The translations under genes and the position numbers were made by a program. The notes beneath the pieces were generated by a model. That model saw only the letters and a list, made by a program, of their open reading frames with translations, made no database searches and was not told the DNA's origin. Below are positions 8,137 through 16,888 of a stretch of DNA of 64,000 nt, one piece after another. Every line of letters starts with the position of its first letter. Within the stretch, counting starts at the first letter, position 1. Origin of the DNA: Salinicoccus kekensis (GTDB lineage: Bacteria > Bacillota > Bacilli > Staphylococcales > Salinicoccaceae); the NCBI RefSeq assembly GCF_900220995.1, contig NZ_OBQF01000001.1:310001-374000 (forward strand), written 5' to 3'.

Positions 8137-9387
8137 ATGTCTGAAAATTTAAAAGGCATCATCATCGCAGTGAATACATTCGATGTAAAAGATATCCACT
8201 CCGAGGTGGAGGAATTGAAAAGTCTGGCGCTGTCCAGCGGGATCGAGGTCGTCGGTTCGTATATTCAAAACAGGAACAGGATCGATCCGAAAAGCTACGT
8301 CGGCATCGGCTTTCTGGAATCCGTTGCGGCAGAGCATGATGAAGGCATAGATTACTGCATCATCAACAATGAAATCACCGCGAGCCAGAACAGGCGGATT
8401 GAATCCGTCCTGGATATGAAAGTCATCGACCGGACACAGGTCATCCTGGATATATTCAGCTTGAGGGCCCACAGCAAGGCAGGGCAGCTGCAGGTTGAAC
8501 TTGCACAGCTGGAATACCTTGTGCCGAGGCTGAAAGGACAGGGCATCAATTTATCCAGGCTCGGCGCGGGCATCGGCACGCGGGGTCCGGGTGAGACGAA
8601 ACTTGAAACCGACAGGCGGCATATCAACACCCGCATCAAAGAGATCAAAAACCAGCTGAAGACGATCATCAACCATCGGGAGCGTTACCGTGCAAAGAGA
8701 CAGAAGAACCAGGTGGTCAAAGTGTCCCTGATCGGCTACACGAACGCGGGCAAATCCACACTGTTCAACATCATGGCGGACAGTGATGCGCTCGAACAGG
8801 ATAAACTGTTCGCAACACTCGATCCGAAGACGCGGCAGGTGACGACACCGGGCGGCTTCGAATGCATTTTGACGGATACGGTCGGTTTCATACAAAACCT
8901 GCCGACCACCTTGGTCGAAAGCTTCAAATCGACGCTTGAGGAAGCCGGTGACAGTGACTTCATCATCCATGTCATCGACAATAATGCAGAAAACATCATG
9001 ACCCATTATGATACCGTAAAGACGCTCATGAAGGAGCTGGACATGACGGACATCCCCCAGATCATCTTCTTCAACAAGAGTGATTTGAATGACCGTGAAA
9101 ATCTGATCACCGATGAACCTGCCGTGTATGTGTCGAAGAACACACCGCAGCAGGAAATCAACCAGCATCTTGAGGATTTTATGAAGAAGCACTTCGAAAA
9201 ATATGAAGTCGAATTGTCCGCAGGGGATTCCCATCTGTATTACCCTTTGAAAAGTGCAACGATCATCGAGGGGACAAGTACGGATGAAGAGACGGGACAT
9301 CTTAAAATAGAAGGATATTCACCGGAAGGTGGATGGATTGAAAGGATTGTAGGCAGTGACGACATTGGCAGTGCAAAATCTGATTGA
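8137..9387 (+). CDS. hflX: GTPase HflX (ribosome splitting/rescue factor)
   Basis: A 416-residue HflX GTPase. The N-terminal HflX domain has the glycine-rich RLGAGIGTRGPGETKLE loop, followed by a coiled helix pair. The G domain carries G1 GYTNAGKST near residue 199, G3 DTVGF near 246 and G4 NKSD near 312. The family binds 50S subunits and splits stalled or heat-damaged ribosomes. The ATG follows GATGGAGGTG. Its 3' end overlaps the next gene by 32 bases, so the pair is coupled, as ynbA-ynbB are in Bacillus. Confidence 0.95.
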   Translation: MSENLKGIIIAVNTFDVKDIHSEVEELKSLALSSGIEVVGSYIQNRNRIDPKSYVGIGFLESVAAEHDEGIDYCIINNEITASQNRRIESVLDMKVIDRTQVILDIFSLRAHSKAGQLQVELAQLEYLVPRLKGQGINLSRLGAGIGTRGPGETKLETDRRHINTRIKEIKNQLKTIINHRERYRAKRQKNQVVKVSLIGYTNAGKSTLFNIMADSDALEQDKLFATLDPKTRQVTTPGGFECILTDTVGFIQNLPTTLVESFKSTLEEAGDSDFIIHVIDNNAENIMTHYDTVKTLMKELDMTDIPQIIFFNKSDLNDRENLITDEPAVYVSKNTPQQEINQHLEDFMKKHFEKYEVELSAGDSHLYYPLKSATIIEGTSTDEETGHLKIEGYSPEGGWIERIVGSDDIGSAKSD

Positions 9388-10585
9388 GGAATCTCTTGAA
9401 GAGATCGAACCGATCATCAAAGACAATAAAAAAATGGCATATAGGAACTTTTCAAAAGTGATGCAGGCTTTTCTGGATAATGAAGTGAGCGATTCGGATT
9501 TCGCAGGCACGACCGGCTACGGCTACAATGACATCGGCCGTGACAAGCTTGAGGATATTTACCGGGATGTGTTCAGGGCGGAGGACGCGCTTGTCAGAAG
9601 CCAGATCATCTCCGGCACCCATGCAATCAGCCTCGTGCTGCTGTCGCTCCTAAGGAGAGGCGACGAACTCCTGTACATCACGGGCACCCCTTACGATACG
9701 CTCGAGAAAGTCGTCGGAAGCAGCAAGGATGATATCGGCAGTCTTTATGATGAAGGCGTGTCGTACAGGGAAGTCGAACTGAAGGATGGCACCTTTGATA
9801 TCACAGGAATCATGGAGGCCATCAATGACAGGACCAGAGTGATCGGCATCCAGCGGTCGAGGGGCTACTCCCTCCGTGCCTCGACGACGGTCGATGAGAT
9901 TGAAGCGGTCTGCCGCACGATCAAAGAGGCGCACCCTGAAGTCATCATCTTCGTCGACAACTGCTACGGCGAATTCGTCGAAGAGCGGGAGCCTCTGGAA
10001 GCGGGGGCGGACATCATGGCCGGCAGCCTGATCAAGAACCCCGGCGGCGGCCTTGCCAAGATGGGCGGCTATATCGCAGGCCGGGCTGACCTTGTGGAAA
10101 GGGTGAGCTACCGTTTGACCGTGCCCGGCATCGGGAAAGAGATGGGGGCAAGCCTGAATGTGCTCACCGATATGTTCCAGGGGTTCTATATGGCACCCCA
10201 TGCTGTCGCAGAGAGCCTGAACGGTGCGGTGCTGACGAGCCATGTGCTCGGCAGGATCGGCATGGAGGCGGACCCGAAACCTAACGATAAAAGGACGGAC
10301 CTGATTCAGACGGTCAGTTTCAACACTGAGGATGAGATGATCAAATTCGTCCAGATGATCCAGAAGGCGAGTCCGGTGAATGCCAAATTCATGCCGATAC
10401 CTGACCTGATCCCCGGGTACCAGAACCCGGTCATCATGGCAGCGGGCACATTCGTCCAGGGTGCTTCCCTTGAACTGAGTGCAGACGGTCCGATCAGGCC
10501 GCCCTACACCGTATATGTACAGGGTGGGCTTGTCATGGAACATGTCATCTATGCACTGCATATGGCTTTGAAAGAATTAATCTGA
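9356..10585 (+). CDS. ynbB: Methionine gamma-lyase family PLP protein (YnbB)
   Basis: A 409-residue PLP enzyme of the 'aluminium resistance'/YnbB family, related to cystathionine gamma-synthase-type enzymes. Landmarks are GYGYNDIGRD, the SGTHAISL segment that grips the cofactor, VDNCYGEF, and the probable Schiff-base lysine K227 in GSLIKNPGGG. The real substrate of the family is not established. The start is taken as GTG at 9356 inside hflX, which has only a weak upstream GAAAGG, so a start a few codons later is possible. In Staphylococcus glnR-glnA usually follow; here selO does. Confidence 0.88.
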   Translation: MTTLAVQNLIEESLEEIEPIIKDNKKMAYRNFSKVMQAFLDNEVSDSDFAGTTGYGYNDIGRDKLEDIYRDVFRAEDALVRSQIISGTHAISLVLLSLLRRGDELLYITGTPYDTLEKVVGSSKDDIGSLYDEGVSYREVELKDGTFDITGIMEAINDRTRVIGIQRSRGYSLRASTTVDEIEAVCRTIKEAHPEVIIFVDNCYGEFVEEREPLEAGADIMAGSLIKNPGGGLAKMGGYIAGRADLVERVSYRLTVPGIGKEMGASLNVLTDMFQGFYMAPHAVAESLNGAVLTSHVLGRIGMEADPKPNDKRTDLIQTVSFNTEDEMIKFVQMIQKASPVNAKFMPIPDLIPGYQNPVIMAAGTFVQGASLELSADGPIRPPYTVYVQGGLVMEHVIYALHMALKELI

Positions 10586-10607
10586 ATTTCGATTGGAGAT
10601 GGAAACA

Positions 10608-12050
10608 ATGACGTTCGGTTTCAATTTTGAAACGACTTACAGGCAGCTGTCCCCGCATTTTTATACAGAGACAGCACCTGAAAAATCCAGCAGCCCTGAG
10701 ATGCTGCTGTTCAACACCGGGCTTGCCCTGAGCCTTGGGTTGGAGGCACCGGCCCTCAATTCACAGGAGGGGGCGGAAGTGCTGTCCGGCAATGAAATCG
10801 TCGGGGAGACACCGATTGCCATGGCATATGCAGGACATCAGTTCGGAAGCTTCACACGGCTTGGCGACGGCCGGGCAGTGCTGCTCGGGGAGCATGTCCA
10901 TGCCGGCCAGCGTTATGATATACAGCTGAAAGGCTCCGGGCGGACGAAGTACTCCCGGTCCGGGGACGGCCGTGCGCCGCTCGGCCCGATGCTCCGGGAA
11001 TATATCGTGAGCGAAGCGATGCATGCACTCAGGATCCCCACGACCAGGAGCCTTGCCGTCACGCTCACCGGGGACACTGTAAGACGGGAGACGGTGCAGA
11101 AAAGTGCCGTTCTGACAAGGATCGCAAGCAGTCATTTGAGGGCGGGGACTTTCCAGTATGCGATCATCGAAAGTGAAGAAGCTGCTAAAGAGCTTGCCGA
11201 TTATGCGATAGAGCGTCATTACCCGGACTTTGCCGATAAAGAGAACAAATATGAGTTGTTTCTCGAGGCCGTCGTCCATGCGCAGAGTTACCTGATTGCG
11301 AAATGGCAGTCGATCGGTTTCATACACGGTGTGATGAACACGGACAATATGGCGATCAGCGGGGAGACGATCGATTACGGCCCATGTGCATTCATGGATT
11401 ATTACGATCCGAAGACCGTCTACAGTTCGATTGATGTCCAGGGCAGGTACCAGTTCAGGAACCAGCCCGGCATTGCACAGTGGAACCTGGCCAAGTTCGC
11501 TGAAACGCTCCTGCCGCTGCTCAACGATGACGAGGAAAAGGCGATTGAAATCGCCCAGGAGAAACTCGATAACTACAAGGATCTGTACCAGGCGTACTGG
11601 CTGTCGGATATGGTCAATAAAATAGGCATACCGGCGCCGGAGGAAAGTGATGTTGCGCTTGTCCTGGACCTGCTTGAAATATTGGAAGAAGAGTCATTGG
11701 ATTACACCTCCACATTCAGGGCCCTGTCCCTTGGAAACATCGAGAGCATCAAAGTGGAAGATGAGGAAAAGCTGAATGGATGGCTCAGCAGATGGAAAGC
11801 GGCACTCGGGGAAAAAGACCAATCCCTCGAAGATGCACATATGCTGATGATCAACACCAACCCAGCCGTCATACCGCGCAACCATCTGGTGGAGGAAGCT
11901 TTGTTCTACGCTGAGAAGACGGATGACCTTTCCAAAGTCAAAAAGCTGGTGGAAGTGCTCGAGACACCATTCGATGATTCACATGATGAATATTATAAGC
12001 GGCCGCCGAATGAAGAAGAGATGATACGGAACACTTTTTGCGGCACATGA
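10608..12050 (+). CDS. selO: Protein adenylyltransferase SelO (YdiU)
   Basis: A 480-residue SelO-family pseudokinase. Characterised members bind ATP in a flipped orientation and transfer AMP to Ser, Thr or Tyr of redox and metabolic proteins. Family signatures seen include AYAGHQFGSF, LGDGRAV, KGSGRTKYSR near residue 106, GDGRAPLGPMLREY, HGVMNTDNM near 240, DYGPCAFMDYYD, and a FCGT C-terminus. The C-terminal cysteine stands where vertebrate SelO has selenocysteine. The ATG at 10608 is chosen because TTGGAG lies 9 bases upstream; an alternative ATG at 10599 has none. It follows ynbB closely and ends at a strong hairpin. Confidence 0.95.
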   Translation: MTFGFNFETTYRQLSPHFYTETAPEKSSSPEMLLFNTGLALSLGLEAPALNSQEGAEVLSGNEIVGETPIAMAYAGHQFGSFTRLGDGRAVLLGEHVHAGQRYDIQLKGSGRTKYSRSGDGRAPLGPMLREYIVSEAMHALRIPTTRSLAVTLTGDTVRRETVQKSAVLTRIASSHLRAGTFQYAIIESEEAAKELADYAIERHYPDFADKENKYELFLEAVVHAQSYLIAKWQSIGFIHGVMNTDNMAISGETIDYGPCAFMDYYDPKTVYSSIDVQGRYQFRNQPGIAQWNLAKFAETLLPLLNDDEEKAIEIAQEKLDNYKDLYQAYWLSDMVNKIGIPAPEESDVALVLDLLEILEEESLDYTSTFRALSLGNIESIKVEDEEKLNGWLSRWKAALGEKDQSLEDAHMLMINTNPAVIPRNHLVEEALFYAEKTDDLSKVKKLVEVLETPFDDSHDEYYKRPPNEEEMIRNTFCGT

Positions 12051-12056
12051 ATATTG

Positions 12057-12088
12057 AAGACCGCATCTGCCTCAGCAGATGCGGTCTT
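12057..12088. terminator. Bidirectional terminator between selO and panE
   Basis: A 12- to 14-bp perfect stem (AAGACCGCATCTGC with its complement) and a CTCA loop lie between the convergent genes. The right arm touches the panE stop codon. Confidence 0.85.
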
Positions 12089-12963
12089 CAATTCTTTCCA
12101 CGGCCGATCGCATATCCCTTAAGCAGGGTATATGTCACATCTAGGACGGGCGTTTCAAGGTCATTTTTGTTATCATGGAAATATTTCTGGATGAATTCAT
12201 ATTCTGTGGCCGTATCATTCATGACGTCGTAATACATACTTGTGCCCATATGGTCCGGATAACTCTGGAACAACCGGATGGAGGCATCAATGAAGTCATC
12301 TGTGATGATGCGGGATTTTTGGTTGATTACGGCCTGTCCTTCCTTAAGCAGCGCTTCCGTCAGGGCGGTGATTTCGGGATCCCGGAATATACGGGCGGTG
12401 TTGCGTGATAAGGCCGTAATGGTGTTGACCCCGAGATTGATGAGCAGCTTCTCATACCGCAGCTTTTCAAATTCCGGGTCTTTATTGATTTCAAGATGGA
12501 TATTTTCGTCCTGTTCACTATGTTCAATGAGGCGGTCGAGATGACGGCGGGGTGCATCCGGGATAATCAGCCGGCTGTCCCTGAAATGCTCGATATGATC
12601 CTCTTTCTTCTGGCCGCTGATATAGACGACCGCCGGGATGCTGTTCTGGAACCAGCTGTCATACCCCATGCCGTTCTGGCACAGGATGACTTCCGTCCCT
12701 TCGTGCGAGACGGCCGGGATGACCGGCTTCAAATCTTCAAGTGCGGTCGCTTTTGAGGCGACGAAGATGATGTCATACCGCTGACCCCGGGCCTCCGCCA
12801 TCGTTTTTACAGGATGGTTGTATGTAATGTATTCCCCGTTTTCATAAATGGTGAAGCCGCTGCTTGCACGTCTCGAGTATAAATCGACATCGAAATCCGT
12901 CTTCTTCAGCTCCCTTGCAATGATGCTACCGACGGCTCCAATCCCTATGCAGGCGATTTTCAT
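12088..12963 (-). CDS. panE: 2-dehydropantoate 2-reductase (ketopantoate reductase)
   Basis: A 291-residue NADPH-dependent reductase that makes pantoate from ketopantoate for coenzyme A synthesis. The N-terminal nucleotide-binding motif GIGAVG is at residues 7-12. FVASKATAL, CQNGMGYD, and the C-terminal catalytic helix with EKLLINLGVNTITAL are as in PanE/ApbA. It diverges from panB-panC, which take the preceding and following steps. The 76-base gap between the two start codons must hold both promoters. Confidence 0.92.
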   Translation of the reverse strand: MKIACIGIGAVGSIIARELKKTDFDVDLYSRRASSGFTIYENGEYITYNHPVKTMAEARGQRYDIIFVASKATALEDLKPVIPAVSHEGTEVILCQNGMGYDSWFQNSIPAVVYISGQKKEDHIEHFRDSRLIIPDAPRRHLDRLIEHSEQDENIHLEINKDPEFEKLRYEKLLINLGVNTITALSRNTARIFRDPEITALTEALLKEGQAVINQKSRIITDDFIDASIRLFQSYPDHMGTSMYYDVMNDTATEYEFIQKYFHDNKNDLETPVLDVTYTLLKGYAIGRGKN

Positions 12964-13039
12964 TCAGAATACCTCCAATTGTAATGAGTATAATGTGGTA
13001 GAATAATTATAACTTAATGATCACTCAGGAGGGAAATTA

Positions 13040-13858
13040 ATGAAATCGACAATGGATTTTATTGAAATGAAAAAGAGCGGTGAAAAGATCACGATGCTCA
13101 CCGCTTATGATTATCCGAGTGCACGGCAGGCGGAAGCTGCAGGCATCGATATGATCCTTGTGGGGGACTCGCTCGGCATGACGGTGCTCGGCTATGCGTC
13201 GACGGTGGAAGTGACGCTCGAGGATATGATCCATCATGCGAGAGCCGTAAGACGCGGCGCGCCGGATACATATATCGTGGTGGATATGCCTTTCGGCACA
13301 TACCATGCCAGCCATGAGGAAGCGGTGAAGAACGCCATCAGGCTGTATCAGGAGAGCGGTGCCAATGCCATAAAAATCGAGGGGGCCCACCTCAAAGGAT
13401 TCGTCCATCATCTGATTGATGCAGGCATCCCGGTCGTCGGGCATCTCGGACTCACTCCCCAGGCCGTCGGCCTCACAGGCTTCAGGATGCAGGCATCCTC
13501 CAGGGAAGAGGCGGATGAACTCATAGAGACCCTCCAGAATTTCGAAGCACTCGGTGTGGTGATGGCCGTGCTTGAAGCGATACCGTCCGACCTCGCTGAA
13601 AAGGCTGCCCGTCAGACCCAAATGCCTTTGATCGGCATCGGGGCGGGCATCGGCACCGACGGACAGGTGCTTGTATACCATGATGTGCTCAAATACGGCA
13701 CAGGGAGGCCGCCGAGGTTTGTAAAACAGTACGGCGACTTCGACAAAGCAGGCATCAAAGCCATCGGGGAGTACATTTCAGAAGTGAAGGATCAGAAATT
13801 CCCGGATGAGAACACTACTTATAAAAAGAAGGTATATGAGGATGAAAACAACGGGTAA
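13040..13858 (+). CDS. panB: 3-methyl-2-oxobutanoate hydroxymethyltransferase
   Basis: A 272-residue TIM-barrel enzyme that makes ketopantoate from 2-oxoisovalerate and methylene-tetrahydrofolate. Metal and substrate motifs seen are LTAYDYPSA, VGDSLGM, the DMPFGTYH segment, KIEGA, GHLGLTPQ, and LEAIPSDLA, which carries the catalytic glutamate. GIGAGIGTDGQVLVYHD closes the barrel. The start has AGGAGGGAAAT upstream. Its last 17 bases overlap the chosen panC start, so the two are coupled. Confidence 0.97.
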   Translation: MKSTMDFIEMKKSGEKITMLTAYDYPSARQAEAAGIDMILVGDSLGMTVLGYASTVEVTLEDMIHHARAVRRGAPDTYIVVDMPFGTYHASHEEAVKNAIRLYQESGANAIKIEGAHLKGFVHHLIDAGIPVVGHLGLTPQAVGLTGFRMQASSREEADELIETLQNFEALGVVMAVLEAIPSDLAEKAARQTQMPLIGIGAGIGTDGQVLVYHDVLKYGTGRPPRFVKQYGDFDKAGIKAIGEYISEVKDQKFPDENTTYKKKVYEDENNG

Positions 13859-14693
13859 AATCAAGGAGATCAGGGAGTATTTAAAGAATGCGGACACCGG
13901 GGGCGTCGCGCTCGTACCCACGATGGGTGCACTGCACAGCGGACATATGAAACTGGTGGAAGAGGCGAAAAAACATGCCCGGACGATCGTCGTGAGCATC
14001 TTCGTCAATCCGCTCCAGTTCAGGCCTGATGAGGATCTGGACAGCTATCCGAGGGATCTGGAAAGTGATCTTGAAATCTGCAGGGAAGCGGGAGTGGACT
14101 ATGTCTTCCATCCGGAGACGGAGGAGATGTACCCGCGTGAACTTGAACTCGACATTTCACTGAACAGCATGGCGGATGTGCTGGACGGCGTCAAACGGCC
14201 GGGCCACTTCGAGGGTGTCGTGACGGTCGTCAATAAACTCTTCAACATCATCGAACCGGACTATGCGACGTTCGGTGAAAAGGACAGGCAGCAGCTGATG
14301 ATCATCCAGCGGATGGTCGAAGACTTCAACCATGACATCGAGATTCTCCCGGTTGAAACGGAAAGGCATGAGAGCGGCCTCGCCAAAAGCAGCCGGAACA
14401 TGAACTTGAGCGAACAGGAACTGTCGGAGGCTCCGCACGTCTACAAAAGCCTGAAGCTGGGTGAGGAACTCATCCATGCCGGCGAGAGGGATCCGGCACT
14501 TGTCCTCGGCAAAATAAAAGATCACATCGGCAGGCATACCGGCGGGTGGATTGATGATGTGCAGATTTTCAGCCATCCGGATCTCGATCCTGTTACCCAT
14601 ATCGAATCGGATGTCATCATCTTCATCGCCGTACAATATGAAAAGGCACGCCTGATCGACAACCTCCTGGTGAAGGTGGACGGGCAGCCCTGA
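13842..14693 (+). CDS. panC: Pantothenate synthetase
   Basis: A 283-residue ligase that joins pantoate and beta-alanine through a pantoyl-adenylate. PTMGALHSGH is the HIGH-like ATP motif, VNPLQFRPDEDLDSYPR binds pantoate, FGEKDRQQL and KSSRN form the ATP loop. The ATG at 13842 is chosen because AAAGAAGG ends 9 bases upstream; the ATG at 13836 would be too close. panD, which normally follows panC in staphylococci and supplies beta-alanine, is not here; the next gene is an unrelated secreted protein. Confidence 0.96.
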   Translation: MKTTGKIKEIREYLKNADTGGVALVPTMGALHSGHMKLVEEAKKHARTIVVSIFVNPLQFRPDEDLDSYPRDLESDLEICREAGVDYVFHPETEEMYPRELELDISLNSMADVLDGVKRPGHFEGVVTVVNKLFNIIEPDYATFGEKDRQQLMIIQRMVEDFNHDIEILPVETERHESGLAKSSRNMNLSEQELSEAPHVYKSLKLGEELIHAGERDPALVLGKIKDHIGRHTGGWIDDVQIFSHPDLDPVTHIESDVIIFIAVQYEKARLIDNLLVKVDGQP

Positions 14694-14775
14694 AAGAAGA
14701 GTGAATGAATCCATCCGGACACTGCCGGTCGTCCGGCTCCAATAAACGCACTTTTGCGCTGAAGCGGGTGAAGCC

Positions 14776-15768
14776 ATGTTAAAAAAACTGATATATCTGG
14801 CGGTGCTGACAGTGATCGCCTTCTTCGTGCATCCGGCAGCCGGATCCTATGATTTCAGGAAGGGGCTTGACGGCGGTTATGCCATGGAATGGCTGCATAT
14901 GTACGTACTGCCGAACTATGATACATCCAAAATAGAGCAGGTCAACAGCGCACAGTCATACTCCGTGAGATATGAAATCGGCGGCACTTTAGCCATGGCA
15001 CCCGGGGACACCAAAGTGGTCGGCAGCGAATACGGCGGTGAGTTCCATATCATCAACGAGAATGATATATTCCATATGCTGCTGGTGAATGACGGCAGGA
15101 TCACCGGTGCGTATACGAATAATGATGAAGTTACGGTCGATTCCATCAATATTCAGGGTATGGACCGTGAGGGGATACATGAAGTCTACGGGGAACCGGT
15201 CGGCACCGTGGACAAAGGTGAGAAACGCCTGATCGTGGAGAATGATGAATATGATGTCTTTGAAATCGATGACATCTATGTCTTCTTCTTTTATGATCTG
15301 CATAAGGCGGACGAAGTGAACGGCCTCCTCATCGTGGAGCAGTCGGAGATGGAAAACGGTGAGCTGTATAATCATCCTCCCGCTGCGGATAATGAAGAGA
15401 TGAAATTCCAGCTGGTCAACGCCACACGCATCCAGTACGGCGCCGGGGCACTCGATCACCATGATGGGGCGGCTGATGCTGCAGGCAGACACAGCGAAGA
15501 TATGGCGGATAATGATTACTTTTCCCACGATTCCCCCGACGGAGGCACTTTGAAGGACCGTATGGAAGAGCAGGGGGTCCGGTTCAAACTGGCGGGTGAG
15601 AATATCGCAATGGGCCATACTTCACCGATCTTCTCGCATCACAGCCTGTTGAATTCAGAGGAGCATCGTGTGAATACATTGAATGATGCCTATACCCACC
15701 TCGGTATCGGGGTGGATTACAATTCAGAAGATGTACCATACTATACAGAGAACTATATAAAAAAATGA
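14776..15768 (+). CDS. Secreted CAP/SCP-domain protein with CAP-associated N-terminal domain
   Basis: A 330-residue exported protein similar to B. subtilis YlbC. Residues 1-24 form a signal peptide (KK, then a hydrophobic stretch to AAGS). Residues about 50-195 resemble the CAP-associated domain (GGTLAMAPGD, GIHEVYGEPVG). The C-terminal third, about 212-325, is an SCP/CAP domain (FQLVNATRIQYGAGAL, HSEDMADNDYFSH, GENIAMG, LLNSEEHRVN, THLGIGV). The role is unknown. It sits 82 bases after panC with no clear terminator between them. Confidence 0.85.
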   Translation: MLKKLIYLAVLTVIAFFVHPAAGSYDFRKGLDGGYAMEWLHMYVLPNYDTSKIEQVNSAQSYSVRYEIGGTLAMAPGDTKVVGSEYGGEFHIINENDIFHMLLVNDGRITGAYTNNDEVTVDSINIQGMDREGIHEVYGEPVGTVDKGEKRLIVENDEYDVFEIDDIYVFFFYDLHKADEVNGLLIVEQSEMENGELYNHPPAADNEEMKFQLVNATRIQYGAGALDHHDGAADAAGRHSEDMADNDYFSHDSPDGGTLKDRMEEQGVRFKLAGENIAMGHTSPIFSHHSLLNSEEHRVNTLNDAYTHLGIGVDYNSEDVPYYTENYIKK

Positions 15769-15797
15769 AATCCGCCGGGGACGCCCCCGGCGGATTG
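15768..15797. terminator. Bidirectional terminator between the CAP gene and lexA
   Basis: AATCCGCCGGGG and its complement CCCCGGCGGATT form a 12-bp GC-rich stem with a four-base loop, flanked by A and T runs, between convergent genes. Confidence 0.85.
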
Positions 15798-15807
15798 ATT
15801 TATGTGC

Positions 15808-16422
15808 TTAAAATTCCCTGAACAGACCGACGACTTTCCCGAGTACAGTGACGCTGTCGAGGTAGATCGGTTCAAGTGTGTGATTTTCCGGCTGCAGACG
15901 GTAATAGCCTTTCTCCTTGTAGAACCGTTTGACGGTCGCTTCATCATCTTCGGTCATCGCGACGATGATATCACCATTATGAGCGATGTTCTGCTTGCGG
16001 ACGATGACCCGGTCCCCGTCAAAGATGCCCGCTTCGACCATACTGTCCCCGGCGACATTAAGGAGGAAGATTTCACTGTTATGATTGGCGGTGAAATGTT
16101 CCGGCAAAGGGAAGTATTCATCCACATTTTCAATTGCCGTAATCGGCAGCCCGGCAGTGACTTTACCAAGGACAGGGACCTGGATCACTGGAGTATGAGC
16201 CTGGTTTTCCACCTGCACCACCTCGATGGCACGCGGTTTGGTGGGATCCCTTCTGATGTATCCTTTATCTTCGAGTTTGGCCAGATGCCCGTGCACCGTT
16301 GAACTGGACTGCAGACCAACAGCATTCCCGATCTCCCTGACACTTGGCGGATAGCCTTTATCCTGTACGGTTCTTTTTATAAATTGAAGAATCTGTTTCT
16401 GTCTGTCGCTTAATTCTTTCAT
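15808..16422 (-). CDS. lexA: SOS response repressor LexA
   Basis: A 204-residue LexA. The N-terminal winged helix ([23 protein letters not shown], about 30-52) reads the SOS box. The self-cleavage site is A90-G91 (VTAGLP), with the catalytic dyad Ser127 (GDSMVEAG) and Lys165 (ATVKRFY). It is normal in length and complete. A perfect LexA box sits over its promoter, as expected for autoregulation. It diverges from the sosA-like gene, the conserved staphylococcal/bacillar lexA-yneA arrangement. Confidence 0.98.
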   Translation of the reverse strand: MKELSDRQKQILQFIKRTVQDKGYPPSVREIGNAVGLQSSSTVHGHLAKLEDKGYIRRDPTKPRAIEVVQVENQAHTPVIQVPVLGKVTAGLPITAIENVDEYFPLPEHFTANHNSEIFLLNVAGDSMVEAGIFDGDRVIVRKQNIAHNGDIIVAMTEDDEATVKRFYKEKGYYRLQPENHTLEPIYLDSVTVLGKVVGLFREF

Positions 16423-16452
16423 AATATGACCTCCAGCCCTTTATTTATAACA

Positions 16453-16481
16453 ATGATAACATATCCGGACCCCTGTTACAA
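16453..16481 (-). promoter_or_regulatory. lexA promoter
   Basis: On the minus strand TTGTAA and TATCAT are 17 bases apart. The -35 overlaps LexA box 1, which fits autorepression. Confidence 0.6.
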
Positions 16482-16492
16482 ACGTTTGTTCG
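16479..16492. promoter_or_regulatory. LexA (SOS) box 1
   Basis: Read on the minus strand this is CGAACAAACGTTTG, a full match to the Gram-positive SOS consensus CGAAC-N4-GTTYG. It overlaps the lexA -35. Confidence 0.92.
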
Positions 16493-16500
16493 CTAAAGGG

Positions 16501-16529
16501 TTGACCTAGAACGTCTGTTCTGTTAATAT
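16501..16529 (+). promoter_or_regulatory. sosA promoter
   Basis: TTGACC and TAATAT are separated by exactly 17 bases. LexA box 2 fills the spacer and box 3 lies just downstream, so LexA would block polymerase directly. Confidence 0.75.
16508..16521. promoter_or_regulatory. LexA (SOS) box 2
   Basis: AGAACGTCTGTTCT is a GAAC-N4-GTTC palindrome that differs from consensus only at the outermost base pair. It sits inside the sosA promoter spacer. Confidence 0.85.
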
Positions 16530-16536
16530 GTTAATA

Positions 16537-16550
16537 CAAACAGATGTTCG
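16537..16550. promoter_or_regulatory. LexA (SOS) box 3
   Basis: Read on the minus strand this is CGAACATCTGTTTG, a full match to CGAAC-N4-GTTYG. It lies in the 5' leader of the sosA-like gene, immediately before its ribosome site. Confidence 0.92.
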
Positions 16551-16564
16551 AGGAGGAGTTCGTA

Positions 16565-16819
16565 TTGACCAGTGAATTCAGGGGATTTGCCTTATTATTC
16601 ATTACAGTGGTGATGGTGGGCACGATATACATCTTCTTCAACAGTGAAGATGAGAACGCATATTCTGATAAATTATATACAAAAGAAGTGCACAATGAAA
16701 TCATGGCAGTCGAACGGGATGCGAACACTCCGGATGAAATCGACGGCCTCATGGAAGATGAAATGCTGACAGAGGGCGATCATGAAGAGGATTTGAAGTC
16801 GGTCACCATGGTCGAGTAA
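16565..16819 (+). CDS. sosA: SosA/YneA-like SOS cell-division inhibitor
   Basis: An 84-residue membrane-anchored protein with one N-terminal transmembrane helix (about residues 6-26) and an acidic extracytoplasmic tail. By position (divergent from lexA), SOS control and topology it corresponds to staphylococcal SosA and Bacillus YneA, which halt septation during DNA damage. It has no LysM domain, unlike YneA, which is the SosA pattern. The start is a TTG at 16565 behind AGGAGGAG; the ATG at 16544 lies inside LexA box 3 and is not a start. Homology in sequence alone is weak, so the function rests on context. Confidence 0.78.
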   Translation: MTSEFRGFALLFITVVMVGTIYIFFNSEDENAYSDKLYTKEVHNEIMAVERDANTPDEIDGLMEDEMLTEGDHEEDLKSVTMVE

Positions 16820-16888
16820 ATATTTAAGTATGGGAATGGTCTCATACTTTTTTTTATGTTAAATTATATAAGAAAGGATTGAGGTCTA

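Noticed and set aside
8551-9300. 249-residue minus-strand frame inside hflX
   Set aside because: Shadow of a strongly conserved GTPase gene; no start signal.
9650-10561. 303-residue minus-strand frame inside ynbB
   Set aside because: Shadow of the PLP enzyme; His/Asp/Arg-rich composition is typical of antisense translation.
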